The notes: generated from the sequence alone by a model not told the origin. A DNA stretch of 41,479 nt from Candidatus Sumerlaeia bacterium (GCA_028284075.1 JANQSL010000070.1:1-41479); one strand, 5' to 3'; shown: positions 33,675 to 41,479, numbered from the stretch's first letter. Translations and numbers: made by a program.

Positions 33675-35432
33675 TCAATGTCTCACAAACGCCTTGACTG
33701 TGCCACACTCTTTTCCTTCTGAGAGCCCAAAGGGCGTGATTGTGTAGTCGCCCGCTCCATCAGGAAGGATAAATGTCTCAGCATAGTGTACAACGAACGG
33801 CTCAAATGCATTGTCAGGACTTTCAACGAGAGCTTCTTCACCTTCGACAAGGTTCAGAACCTCGACACTGCCGGTTCGCTGATGATGGACGGTATCGGTA
33901 AACCAGTGCCGATGAGTTTCGATGAACTCGCGTTTATGAAGCCCGGTCTTTTCTGAGCGCATCCCTTCTCTTTGTTCCAATGGCTCGAAACAATTAACCA
34001 ACTCACTCCGGCACCATGCCGTGTCTCGATTCCATTGAATGTTCGCTGAACCTCGATCCAGATTAATGGGCCTCGGTAGCCCGTCGAGGCCGAGGCGTCC
34101 CCAATCCCACAGCTTGAATGTGAAGATGTAGGGCGTCGCGCTGATTTCCAGAACCATACAGCCTTTGCCGGAACAGTGCACCGTTCCCGCCGGAATGAGA
34201 AAGTGATCGTGTTTCTTTGCCGGGAAACGATTCACGAACCGTTCATCATCAAAGGGTTTCTTTCCCATCTCTGCATCTCGCAGACTTTGAATGACCTCTT
34301 TGGGATCGGCTTCGTCTTTCACTCCCAGGTACACGGTGGCGTTTTCATCCGCGGCCAGAATGTAGTACGACTCGTCCTGTGTGTAGTTCATTCCAAAATG
34401 CTCCTGGATGAACTCCGTGAGAGGATGCACCTGGAAGCTCAGATTTCCGCCGCCGATTGTATCAAGAAAGTCGAATCGGATCGGGAATTCATCACCGAAC
34501 CGTGCATGAACAGGGTCGCCCAGAAGTTCGGCCGGATGCATAAAGACAACGTTAATGGAGGGAATTTCAAATCGTACGTCGCCAAAACCCAGCAACAGAC
34601 TATTCTCTTCAGGCACGCAGTCGAAACACCAGCCGTAGTTCGGCGTCTCCCGTGGCAAATCGCACGCCTCCTTCATCCACTGCCCCCCCCACGGAGCCGG
34701 GTCGAAAAACGGAACCACGCGGAACGGCTGGCGAACCGCCTGCCGGATTCCCGCACGAACGAGCGAGCCTTCCGCCAGCTTTGGATGATTATTCCGGTTT
34801 GTGTCGAGAAAGAAATCCACGCGCTGCAGCAGCGGTTTCTTCCATCTGTCGCACACGCGCCAGTCATTGAAGAACGCGCGTTTGTATTGGAGTGACCATT
34901 TCAACGTGTGGTTGGTCGCTCCAAGATTCGCGATTTCATTCCGGCGCATCCGCAGCTGTGCTTCCCATCTCGCGAGGTCTGCGTAGATCAGAACATCGCC
35001 TTCGTGGACATGGGAGGCACCCGTTCCGATAATGAGTACAAGGCCTTGCTTCTGTGCCTCGACCTGACGCTGAGCTTCACCAAGGGCCTGTGGATCGAAG
35101 AATGCCGAAAGCTTCAGGTTCGACATGTATCCGAAGATTGGATCGTCCCCCCCAAGGAAGGGAGCCGTTAGTTCATCGATCCGCTCTTCCGGCAGATAAA
35201 GATCCGAAGCGCGAACAACCAGGGCTGGTTTCAGCCGTGTTACCAGCTCGCGCTCGATATCATCCTCCAGAACACCCGTGTAGGTCTCGAGGCAGAGAAC
35301 AGACTTTGTCTGATTCACTCTCGCTATTGTCGAAGAGAGTCGGTCTGCAATCCGCTCCCACCCCTCCCAGACCCGGTTTTCGTGGCGGGGGACTGCCACA
35401 AAAGGAAACTTGTCGTAATTCGGTTTCCGCAT
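33675..35432 (-). CDS. class I mannose-6-phosphate isomerase-like protein with N-terminal degenerate kinase-like domain
   Basis: A 585-residue protein, far longer than the roughly 300-390 of ordinary PMI. The C-terminal region from about residue 245 starts FRVVPFFDPAPWGGQWM and contains LSFQVHPLTEFIQEHF (zinc-binding Gln and His), DESYYIL (Glu) and IPAGTVHCSGKGCMVLEIS (His). These are the four metal-site elements of class I mannose-6-phosphate isomerase. The N-terminal 240 residues (LCLETYTGVLEDDI, LVLIIGTGASHVHEGDVLIY, FFNDWRVCDRWKKPLLQRVD) resemble the uridine-kinase fold but show no Walker A loop. Interconverts mannose 6-phosphate and fructose 6-phosphate if active. GGAGG lies five bases before the ATG. 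No operator is seen upstream. Confidence 0.8.
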   Translation of the reverse strand: MRKPNYDKFPFVAVPRHENRVWEGWERIADRLSSTIARVNQTKSVLCLETYTGVLEDDIERELVTRLKPALVVRASDLYLPEERIDELTAPFLGGDDPIFGYMSNLKLSAFFDPQALGEAQRQVEAQKQGLVLIIGTGASHVHEGDVLIYADLARWEAQLRMRRNEIANLGATNHTLKWSLQYKRAFFNDWRVCDRWKKPLLQRVDFFLDTNRNNHPKLAEGSLVRAGIRQAVRQPFRVVPFFDPAPWGGQWMKEACDLPRETPNYGWCFDCVPEENSLLLGFGDVRFEIPSINVVFMHPAELLGDPVHARFGDEFPIRFDFLDTIGGGNLSFQVHPLTEFIQEHFGMNYTQDESYYILAADENATVYLGVKDEADPKEVIQSLRDAEMGKKPFDDERFVNRFPAKKHDHFLIPAGTVHCSGKGCMVLEISATPYIFTFKLWDWGRLGLDGLPRPINLDRGSANIQWNRDTAWCRSELVNCFEPLEQREGMRSEKTGLHKREFIETHRHWFTDTVHHQRTGSVEVLNLVEGEEALVESPDNAFEPFVVHYAETFILPDGAGDYTITPFGLSEGKECGTVKAFVRH

Positions 35433-35779
35433 AACACCTCCGAAGCAGCATCTTTTAACCCAGCAGACCCGTCTTGTGGGCCGAGGTCAGTTGTAAAGTG
35501 GTGGCTTGCAAGTATAGTGAACGATTATCCCGGAACACCCGTGGATCTGGTCGGATGCCCGGGTTTTCCAGCATCAGAATGGTATCAAAACTGTAACAGA
35601 GTATCTTCCTGAGGACTTGAGCATCTTATCGAGCAACCGCTCGACCACGAAGTGGTTCATTAGAGATCACCCAGGCAAACATCAGGAGACGATACCCGCA
35701 TGAGGCACTTCCTCTGAGCCGTTGTGCGGTGGCATTACCGTACCGCCGTTTACCGTGAATCTTTCGTCGAGGAGTATTG
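35433..35779. other. intergenic stretch without a gene
   Basis: About 350 bases between the PMI-like start and the end of yraN. I find no convincing ORF or RNA gene. TATACT on the minus strand (35511-35516) is a weak -10 candidate for the PMI-like gene. Two adjacent small hairpins (CGAGC-AACC-GCTCG at 35630-35643 and ACCAC-GAA-GTGGT at 35644-35656) stand alone. An 8-bp stem with a 4-base loop at 35769-35788 spans the yraN stop codon and may help to end that transcript, although no T run follows. Confidence 0.5.
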
Positions 35780-36232
35780 TTACTCCTCAGTCCCAAACAC
35801 GCCCGTCAGGCAGTCGATTTGAGGTTTTTCGGGATTTGACGGATCAGGTGTGATCAGCAGGACATCAAATCGCACTTTGGGACGGGGTCGCGACAGTCCA
35901 TGGAAATAGGCATCCGCCGCTGCGCGAAAATGCCGGCGCCTCCTTGAGTCCCGGACTGCCGCCAAAGGCTCGGGGTCCGACGGGTTGCGGGTTTTGACCT
36001 CAACAAACACCAGCGTCCAGTCTTCGCGAAGCACAAGATCCAGTTCGCCTCCACCACCATGCCAGTTCCGGGCGAGGATTGCGGCTCCACGTTCGTTGAA
36101 GTAGTGCCACGCGGCCCACGCCTCTCCCCAGTCTCCTGTTTCTTTCGCCGTCCAGCCTTCGTTCCAGGGTTCCGGTCGGCGATTCAAAACACCAAGGGTT
36201 CTGACGACAGCGGTCCGCAGGCTCTGCAACAC
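35780..36232 (-). CDS. YraN/UPF0102 family nuclease-like protein
   Basis: A 150-residue protein with the family pattern: KETGDWGEAWAAWHYFNERG at the N-terminus, then ILARNWHGGGGELDLVLRED and LVFVEVKTRN. The G-E-x-D-x-x-x-x-E-V-K arrangement is the PD-(D/E)XK nuclease core with Asp, Glu and Lys in place. The C-terminus VRFDVLLITPD is typical. Function in the cell is uncertain; the family is widespread and possibly acts in DNA processing. It starts four bases after the end of the secreted propeller gene on the same strand, forming a two-gene unit. Confidence 0.9.
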   Translation of the reverse strand: MLQSLRTAVVRTLGVLNRRPEPWNEGWTAKETGDWGEAWAAWHYFNERGAAILARNWHGGGGELDLVLREDWTLVFVEVKTRNPSDPEPLAAVRDSRRRRHFRAAADAYFHGLSRPRPKVRFDVLLITPDPSNPEKPQIDCLTGVFGTEE

Positions 36233-36236
36233 AATG

Positions 36237-37121
36237 CTACTCCACGTTGAACGCGTCGAGTTCCGCCGGTAACGGTGTTGAGACGAAGTGGAGGAATGGA
36301 CTGCTGGCGGACGACGGCGCGGAAAAGGTCGCAGGTGTTCCGAGCGCTTCCGTTGTCATGGCAATGGTGCTGCTGTTGAATGCAACGGCAATGGTGCCGT
36401 CGCCTCTGACCGCAAGGCTTGAACATGTCCCCCCCAGGTTGAGGGAATCGACTTCCGACCCCGAAGAGTTGAAACGATAGATTACGCCGGAGAACGAAAC
36501 TCCGAAGAAATCACCTGAAGGTCCGATGCCCAGCTTGCGAACTTCCTGCGCCAGGGTTACCTGACCAAGTGAGGCGAGCGTCGAGGGGCGATACTTGTCG
36601 AGAGTGGTATAGTCTCCCTGAAGACCGTAAAGAACTCCGTCCTGTTCCATCGTGACACTGACGTAATCCGTTCCATCGAAGAAACGCGTGGAGGCATAAG
36701 AGTTCCCCGAGTCAAAACGAAGGAGACCGGATTCGACCTTGCCCGATGTGTTCATGTCAGTGGCATAGATGAGGTTGCCGTAAACGGCAATTCCTCCGTG
36801 GGTGAGGTTGTTACTCACGGACCAGTTGGTCTCGGAATAGGTACTCGACGAATTGAGAACGGGGTCGTAGACAACAAGAACCGGGCTGAATGTTCCGTCG
36901 AAGATGACCGCGTTGCCCGCGAGGTCGAGTGCTACAGCCCGGTTTGATTCTGATGGGTTCGCTCCGATTGGAATGGCCTGCACCTGAGTACCGCCGGTTG
37001 TGTATTCGTACAGCGTCTCGTTGTAGGAGATCAGGAGATTTCCAGAGGTGAACGCCGCTCCTTGAAGAGCCATTGGGGCAGTTGCCAGCAAAGCGCAGGC
37101 GATTGGAATCGGCTTCCTCAT
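36237..37121 (-). CDS. secreted beta-propeller-like protein with C-terminal LPAELDAFNVE tail
   Basis: A 294-residue protein from ATG 37121 with signal peptide MRKPIPIACALLATAPMALQ. Its repeating short strands (NAVIFDGTFSPVLVVYDPVL, IAVYGNLIYATDMN, GVLYGLQGDYTTLDKY, LGIGPSGDFFGVSF) look like blades of a beta-propeller of the kind seen in SMP-30/NHL or WD-like extracellular proteins. The last residues, LPAELDAFNVE, are nearly the same as the end of the 5089-6015 protein. No catalytic motif is visible. The longer frame to 37199 would add 26 residues before the signal peptide and is rejected. No operator of the glycan regulon is seen upstream. Confidence 0.75.
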   Translation of the reverse strand: MRKPIPIACALLATAPMALQGAAFTSGNLLISYNETLYEYTTGGTQVQAIPIGANPSESNRAVALDLAGNAVIFDGTFSPVLVVYDPVLNSSSTYSETNWSVSNNLTHGGIAVYGNLIYATDMNTSGKVESGLLRFDSGNSYASTRFFDGTDYVSVTMEQDGVLYGLQGDYTTLDKYRPSTLASLGQVTLAQEVRKLGIGPSGDFFGVSFSGVIYRFNSSGSEVDSLNLGGTCSSLAVRGDGTIAVAFNSSTIAMTTEALGTPATFSAPSSASSPFLHFVSTPLPAELDAFNVE

Positions 37122-37203
37122 CAAATCGGTCCCCACGGATTGGTCTGGCCCCTGCGTACCGCCGAGAGAATGAGTGTGCCTGCCGAAAACCGGCGGCAAT
37201 CAT

Positions 37204-37851
37204 ATGAAAGCTGGCAAAACTATGGTTCGTTTCGTGATCGTTGCAACCGCCATCCTCCTTGTGGCAGCCTGCGGCTCCGGCACGACAGAGGTTCGGGAAC
37301 CCGTCGACCCCACTGCTGCGGGTAATCTTCGTCTCGGAGATGAATTGCCGGATTTCGAGCTGCCAACCCTCGACGGGGGAACCCTCCGCCTCGCGGACTA
37401 CAAGACCGGCGACCGGTACATCGTCGTCGTGTGGCATTCACCGGCCTGTCCCTGTGCCAATAATTGTGCCATTGCCGTGCGCGACGCCATGTCCGGCCCG
37501 GAATACGAAGACGTTGCCTGGATTGGCGTGGCATCCGGCCCCGAGACTCAGATCGACTGGTGGCGTGACGATCTGCGTGCTCAGCTCGACGAGGGCATTG
37601 TGACGTATCCCGTTGGGATCGACTCTGATGCCTCCGTCCTGAAGGTTTATGGCACCATCCGCACACCCACCGTCTGGCTCACCGACAAGGAGGGAAAGAT
37701 TCGCTTTTGGGGAGCCCCGGAGAGCACTCTGATGCCCGGCGCCGACGGCTATCGTATTCTCGTCAAGGATGCCATCGACGACATGAAGGCCGACCGTGAG
37801 GTCGGCATTCCGCGCTTCGACCCCATTGGCTGTTTGATCGAGGGAGTCTGA
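37204..37851 (+). CDS. AhpC/TSA-like redoxin lipoprotein
   Basis: A 215-residue protein from ATG 37204 with lipobox VAAC (Cys23) after a hydrophobic stretch, so it is anchored to a membrane. The thioredoxin fold follows: LRLGDELPDFELPTLDG, then VVVWHSPACPCANNCA. The usual CxxC is replaced by a C-P-C-x-x-x-C arrangement. Later YGTIRTPTVWLTDKEGKIRF supplies the cis-Pro loop. The role may be thiol-disulfide exchange or peroxide reduction in the periplasm, but the altered active site makes the reaction unsure. It is 5 bp upstream of the biotin-ligase-like gene and divergent from the propeller gene. Confidence 0.82.
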   Translation: MKAGKTMVRFVIVATAILLVAACGSGTTEVREPVDPTAAGNLRLGDELPDFELPTLDGGTLRLADYKTGDRYIVVVWHSPACPCANNCAIAVRDAMSGPEYEDVAWIGVASGPETQIDWWRDDLRAQLDEGIVTYPVGIDSDASVLKVYGTIRTPTVWLTDKEGKIRFWGAPESTLMPGADGYRILVKDAIDDMKADREVGIPRFDPIGCLIEGV

Positions 37852-37856
37852 CGCCC

Positions 37857-38819
37857 GTGCAGATCGTCACCGACATCGACCCCAACACGGACCGATGCCC
37901 CGAGCCGGACGTGTCATGGGTTCGATTCGACGATGATAGCGACTGGCGTTCCGTCTTTCGCCAGACGTTTCCGAATGGCACAAAGCTTTTCTCCGCGGAT
38001 CAGAGCGGAGCAAAACTGTCCGGCGAGTTCCCGATGGTTCTCTGGCGCAACCGGGCGGAGGAATCTCAGGTCGACCTTGCCATGCGCCTGGCCAAACGCC
38101 TGCCACGCGATGCGTGTTCACTGGTGTTGGTGGCGGGAGCGGGAAGTGAATTTCGCGGACACTATGACCGCCGCTGGGAATGCGCTCCCGGTAATCTGCA
38201 TGTGACTGTTTTGCTGCGAGAAAATCTTCCGGCATCGCTGGTGGGGATGGGCTACGCCATTTTGCCGATTCTGGCTTTGGCCGATGCCGCAATTGCTCTC
38301 GCCAGTGCGCGCCGTGTTGGCATCAAGTGGATCAATGATGTCCTGCTCGACGGTGGAAAAGTGGGGGGAGCCATCAGCCGCAGCAGTTTTGGTGGCGGTA
38401 ATTATGAACACGCCGCGTTTGGCATGGGCCTCAATACCACCAGCGCTCCTGATGTCACACGCACTGTGTTCGTGCCTCGCGTGGCCTCGTTGGGGAATGA
38501 GATCGGCAAGCGCACACCGCTTGCCCTTCTAGGCGTGTTGCTCAGTTCCTTTGCGTCGAATCATACTCTCCTGCTTCATGAAGGAGGCCGGGCTCTTGCA
38601 GAGCGCTATCGCCGTCTTTCGGTTGTTACCGGCAAGGAGGTTTGCCTGTTCAGGGATGGTGAGGGTTTCAACGAACGTCCTCTGGACGCTCAGAGCGCGA
38701 TTATACAGGGTACGGTTGATTCCGTGACCGACAATCTGGAACTGGTCATCAAGGGGAAGCGATACGCAAGTGGTCGGCTGGCGTTTGCAGAGGACTTGTC
38801 TCGTGCTCCTTGTGAATAA
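37857..38819 (+). CDS. birA: biotin-[acetyl-CoA-carboxylase] ligase-like protein
   Basis: A 320-residue protein from GTG 37857 behind GAGGGAG. FRGHYDRRWECAPGNLHVTV corresponds to the GRGRRGR-x-W-x-SP-GxNL biotin-adenylate loop, though with an altered GRG core. VGIKWINDVLLDGGKVGGA matches the KWPND...KxxGIL block with the key Lys. No N-terminal helix-turn-helix is present, so it is not a repressor. The C-terminal SH3-like part (IIQGTVDSVTDNLELVIKGK) is typical. It attaches biotin to carboxylase carrier protein. The first 80 residues are longer than usual for the enzyme and of unknown role. Confidence 0.78.
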   Translation: MQIVTDIDPNTDRCPEPDVSWVRFDDDSDWRSVFRQTFPNGTKLFSADQSGAKLSGEFPMVLWRNRAEESQVDLAMRLAKRLPRDACSLVLVAGAGSEFRGHYDRRWECAPGNLHVTVLLRENLPASLVGMGYAILPILALADAAIALASARRVGIKWINDVLLDGGKVGGAISRSSFGGGNYEHAAFGMGLNTTSAPDVTRTVFVPRVASLGNEIGKRTPLALLGVLLSSFASNHTLLLHEGGRALAERYRRLSVVTGKEVCLFRDGEGFNERPLDAQSAIIQGTVDSVTDNLELVIKGKRYASGRLAFAEDLSRAPCE

Positions 38820-38824
38820 CCAAA

Positions 38825-38850
38825 ACGGGCGCTCCGGAAGGAGCGCCCGT
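38825..38850. terminator. bidirectional rho-independent terminator
   Basis: An 11-bp stem (ACGGGCGCTCC with GGAGCGCCCGT) around a GGAA loop, between convergent genes. The minus-strand side is followed by TTTTGG, so it fits best as terminator of the TRL-like gene; the plus-strand side lacks a long T run. Confidence 0.85.
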
Positions 38851-38878
38851 TGCCTTGCATACTTGAATCAGGTGTGGA

Positions 38879-39286
38879 TTACTTCCACTTCACGCCCTGA
38901 CCCATGAGGGTCGTTTCGGTTTTCTGGTAGATCGGACCGACGATCTGAGTGTGGCGGACGTCCATGCGGACGTTCATCACGTCGTCGCAGCCCTGGGCGC
39001 GCGCTTCTTCCAGGAGGGTCTGGTAGCCGTTGTCGCCGCTGGCGATGATTCCCAGCAGGTTGGTGGACTCACCGGACGCCATGACGGTGCCCTTGATTTC
39101 AAAGTCGTCTGTTGTCAGCTCGTAGGTTGTGCCACTGGTGTTGGCGGCAGGATAGACCATGTTATCGGTGTAGATAAACGCAGGGCCTGTGCTGGCGGGT
39201 CCGTAGCTTGTTGGGCCGATGGCGCAGCCCGTGATCATGGCGGCGGCCGCAAGGGTGGTCGCGACAGCAAGGAACTTGGAACGCAT
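38879..39286 (-). CDS. TRL-like family lipoprotein
   Basis: A 135-residue protein with leader MRSKFLAVATTLAAAAMITG and lipobox Cys21 (MITGC). The conserved part reads SGDNGYQTLLEEARAQGCDD, VMNVRMDVRHTQIVG, and QKTETTLMGQGVKWK. This is the pattern of TRL-like small lipoproteins (an alternating G-D-x-G-Y-x-x-L block, then a V-N-V-x-x-D strand and a final T-x-x-G-x-x-V-K). The function of this family is unknown. GGAGG lies before the ATG. Single gene with terminator at 38825-38850. Confidence 0.82.
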   Translation of the reverse strand: MRSKFLAVATTLAAAAMITGCAIGPTSYGPASTGPAFIYTDNMVYPAANTSGTTYELTTDDFEIKGTVMASGESTNLLGIIASGDNGYQTLLEEARAQGCDDVMNVRMDVRHTQIVGPIYQKTETTLMGQGVKWK

Positions 39287-39583
39287 AGCTATTCCTCCGA
39301 GGAATATTGGAATGACCTAAAGTCTTGTGAGCCGCCGTTCCAGACCGGCCATACCTACGGGGCAAGAAGATTAGATCTCTTTGTCCGCAAGCGCAACTGG
39401 TACCGGTTCGACAGTCTTAACGGATATTGGGTCGCCTCCCACGAACGAGCGCAAGTCTGAAATGTCAGTTTTCTCACAATTCTGACGGAAAATCGACAAA
39501 CTGCCCCTCATCCTTTCGTTGCCCTGAAACCTTGATCCGGCACCCGATTGCCCACCCAGGAACGGTCCCGGAGAGAACCCGAG

Positions 39584-40459
39584 ATGAGCACTCAATCAGC
39601 GGAACCCCGCCAGTTTTCCCTTATTGCTGTCGCGGGCCTCGGTCTTTTGGGAGGCAGCATTGCTCTCGCGGTTCGCCAGCGTCGCCTGGCTGACCGTATT
39701 GTGGGAATCGGGCGGCGCCCTGATGATCTGGAGGCTGCTCGCGGGGCGGGCCTGATCGACCAGTGGGCGACTGATCCTTCGGAGGTTCTCCCGAAGGCGG
39801 ACCTGGTGGTTCTGTGCCAGCCCGTCGAAGTCATCGTTCGCGATTTGCCGGAGTTTTCTCGTCTGTCCGGCTCCAGGACCCTGCTGACGGATGTCGGCAG
39901 TACCAAGACCGATATTGTCCGAACAGCTGATACTGCCAAAGCGCAAAACTTCGCAGGCAGTCACCCCATGGCCGGGTCGGATTGTGTTGGGTGGAGAAAC
40001 TCTTCCGCCGACCTGTTCGATGGGGCTTCCACATGGGTGACGAGCACAGATGACACGGAACTGGCCACGGCTGCTCAAATTGGCTGTTTTTGGGAATCGC
40101 TCGGCAGCAGGGTTATCCATTCATCGCCTCAGCGCCATGATCGAATGGTAGCTCTCCTGAGCCATGTTCCTCACCTGGCGGCTGTGGCACTCATCGACCA
40201 GATTTACCACGAGGGCGAGGACCCGGCAATCCTTCGTCTCCTGTGTGGCGCCGGATTGCGCGATACAACGCGGGTGGCCAAGGGCAGCCCTGAATTGTGG
40301 GAGCAGATTTGCCGGCAGAATTCATCGGCGGTTTCCGGTGTGTTGAAAGATGTCGGCGAGCGTTTTCACCGCCTTGCCGAAATGGTCGAAGAAGATGATT
40401 TGCATTCGCTGCGCGACGTCCTGGATCGCGCCCGCGATCTCCGCAAGCGTCTCGACTGA
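39584..40459 (+). CDS. tyrA: prephenate dehydrogenase
   Basis: A 291-residue NAD(P)-dependent enzyme of tyrosine biosynthesis. VAGLGLLGGSIALAVRQR is the nucleotide-binding loop, LTDVGSTKTDIV and GSHPMAGSDCVGW form the active-site blocks, and QRHDRMVALLSHVPHLAAV is the helical domain signature. GGAGAG lies eight bases before ATG 39584. There is no ACT domain or chorismate mutase domain, so it is a stand-alone class. Arogenate specificity cannot be excluded from sequence. No other aromatic amino acid gene lies nearby. The 297 bases before it hold no visible gene. Confidence 0.92.
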   Translation: MSTQSAEPRQFSLIAVAGLGLLGGSIALAVRQRRLADRIVGIGRRPDDLEAARGAGLIDQWATDPSEVLPKADLVVLCQPVEVIVRDLPEFSRLSGSRTLLTDVGSTKTDIVRTADTAKAQNFAGSHPMAGSDCVGWRNSSADLFDGASTWVTSTDDTELATAAQIGCFWESLGSRVIHSSPQRHDRMVALLSHVPHLAAVALIDQIYHEGEDPAILRLLCGAGLRDTTRVAKGSPELWEQICRQNSSAVSGVLKDVGERFHRLAEMVEEDDLHSLRDVLDRARDLRKRLD

Positions 40460-40607
40460 CGTGTCCCTCTTTACATCGGAGTCACCGCCCGGCACCTGAG
40501 AGTCCGGTGAGAGGACGATAATCAGGTTCACAGAGCTGTCGGAAGAGGTTTTCGTTTGCGGGAAAAAGCCAAGGGAGCTGTTCTTACACCTTGAAGGGAG
40601 CGTTGCC

Positions 40608-41479
40608 ATGGCGCCTCGAGTTGGCTTCGCACAACTGATCCTGGGACATCAGAACTACTACGAGCCTCTGGTGCTTGCTTACCGCCTTCTGGGCTGGGAC
40701 TGTGTGCTTTTTATACGCCCGGAGCTGGAACGGCGCTTCAGGGAAATTGGCTGCCAATGGTTGGATACTGTCGAGATTGTTCAATTCAAGGGAAGAGGCG
40801 TGGATGAATACCACCGTTTCGTGGAAGATGAATCACGTTCACTGGACCTGCTAATCTACGACGAAGTCTATGGTGATGTCGATTCGCTTTTCCGGTTTCG
40901 ACCCTCCTGCCCCCTTATCCTTTCTCTTCACGATGTGAACAGGTGGCTTCAAAAAGGAAGCACGGGATGTATTTCCGCCTGGAAAAACGAGTACCGTCGA
41001 CGTTGTGTTGTGCGCCGTGCATATTGCCTTCAGGTCTTGAGCGGTGAGCAGGTGAACTATATCCACCAAAAAAAACTGTACAGTGGGAAGATCTTCACCT
41101 GTGCCGCGGGGCACTACGAGGAAGTGGGAACGTCGAATCATCCGCGGCGGCACACAAGGCCTGTAACGTTCTCGATTCCTGGTTCCGTGCATCCTCTTAA
41201 AAGAAACTACGAGTCCGTTGTGGATTCTGTGGCAGGCATAAGAGACAACCTCGGGCAACCGGTTCGGCTTGCGATTCTGGGAGCTCCCTGCAGCGAGAAA
41301 GGGCATGCGCTTCTCGGGCGGCTTCGAGAAACCGCATCTCTAAAGGGTGTTGAACTTGTTTCCTATGACTTGTTTATCGATGAGGATGAGTTTGGTCGCC
41401 GAATGATGGAAACGGATGTTCTCGTGGGAGATTTTCCGGACTTTTTCAGAAGTGGACACACTCTCGAGTACTACGGTCA
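40608..41479 (+). CDS. glycosyltransferase-like protein, C-terminus cut by window edge
   Basis: An open frame of 290 complete codons from ATG 40608, leaving the window at its right end; GAAGGGAG precedes the start. The N-terminus GFAQLILGHQNYYEPLVLAY and LGWDCVLFIRPELERRF, followed by LLIYDEVYGDVDSLFRFR and ILSLHDVNRWL, resembles the N-terminal Rossmann domain of GT4/GT-B glycosyltransferases. VTFSIPGSVHPLKRNYESVV and FPDFFRSGHTLEYYG belong to the second domain. The E-x7-E motif and the catalytic residues are not visible in this part. It is 148 bp after tyrA. The assignment rests on fold-like features and is moderate. Confidence 0.5.
   Translation, partial: MAPRVGFAQLILGHQNYYEPLVLAYRLLGWDCVLFIRPELERRFREIGCQWLDTVEIVQFKGRGVDEYHRFVEDESRSLDLLIYDEVYGDVDSLFRFRPSCPLILSLHDVNRWLQKGSTGCISAWKNEYRRRCVVRRAYCLQVLSGEQVNYIHQKKLYSGKIFTCAAGHYEEVGTSNHPRRHTRPVTFSIPGSVHPLKRNYESVVDSVAGIRDNLGQPVRLAILGAPCSEKGHALLGRLRETASLKGVELVSYDLFIDEDEFGRRMMETDVLVGDFPDFFRSGHTLEYYG

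Noticed and set aside
39291-39305. Inverted repeat ATTCCTCCGAGGAAT at the ribosome site of the TRL-like gene
   Set aside because: The two arms are separated by a single base, so they cannot fold as an RNA hairpin. The arm includes the ribosome site itself, so the symmetry is probably coincidental.
1-41479. tRNA, rRNA, CRISPR array, transposase, integrase or phage genes
   Set aside because: I looked for cloverleaf-like stretches, direct repeats with spacers, and recombinase motifs and saw none. A dedicated tRNA scan was not possible, so a single tRNA in a gap cannot be fully excluded.

Overview
The window is ordinary bacterial chromosome of moderately high GC: about 34 protein genes, tightly packed, with no tRNA, rRNA, insertion sequence, phage or CRISPR array that I can see. 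Exported lipoproteins, an Lnt homologue and an HlyD-type periplasmic adaptor indicate a diderm. A type IV pilin-like pseudopilin, a URO-D family protein, DUF4185 proteins and GH38-type enzymes together suggest an uncultured, polysaccharide-degrading lineage near the PVC group, Sumerlaeota or Hydrogenedentota. That placement is inference; no marker gene in the window settles it.

Layout. 1-3481 (minus strand): a GT-C mannosyltransferase-like membrane protein, a small Cys-rich secreted protein and an HlyD-type adaptor that runs off the left edge. 3686-3934: a small acidic protein. 4037-6015 (minus): two paralogous secreted beta-sandwich proteins. 6179-8037: a URO-D family protein divergent from a pseudopilin. 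8121-30735 (plus): a glycan-utilisation locus. It holds an exported GH38-superfamily enzyme, a PhyH dioxygenase, a ROK sugar kinase, a sialate O-acetylesterase-type esterase, a GntR/LacI-type repressor, a sugar ABC importer (binding protein and two permeases, no ATPase), four DUF4185 proteins, an apolipoprotein N-acyltransferase, a six-hairpin glycosidase and a cytoplasmic GH38 alpha-mannosidase. 30732-35432: DUF4037 protein, aldo/keto reductase, SGNH esterase and a mannose-6-phosphate isomerase-like protein. 35780-41479: apparently unrelated genes (YraN, secreted repeat protein, redoxin lipoprotein, biotin ligase, TRL-like lipoprotein, prephenate dehydrogenase, glycosyltransferase-like).

The main result is a set of nine near-identical palindromes, all in intergenic promoter regions between 4963 and 31981. 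They fall into two spacing classes: A (core TGTATATACA, five sites) and B (core TGTGTATACACA or TGTGTATGCACA, four sites). Class A fronts the two secreted paralogues, the URO-D protein, the pseudopilin and the DUF4037 gene. Class B fronts the PhyH-kinase-esterase operon, the ABC importer operon, the DUF4185 lipoprotein-GH38 operon and the aldo/keto reductase-esterase pair. The local GntR-type regulator is the obvious candidate for class B, with one perfect 18-bp palindrome immediately after its gene.

Inferred working model: an alpha-mannose-containing, acetylated glycan is attacked outside the cytoplasm by the exported GH38-like enzyme and the exported DUF4185 proteins, and oligosaccharides enter through the ABC importer. 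Cytoplasmic DUF4185 proteins, the six-hairpin glycosidase and GH38 then finish the degradation. Free mannose could be phosphorylated by the ROK kinase and isomerised by the PMI-like enzyme. Some DUF4185 proteins are endo-D-arabinanases (GH183), so an arabinomannan-like substrate is a testable possibility, not a conclusion.
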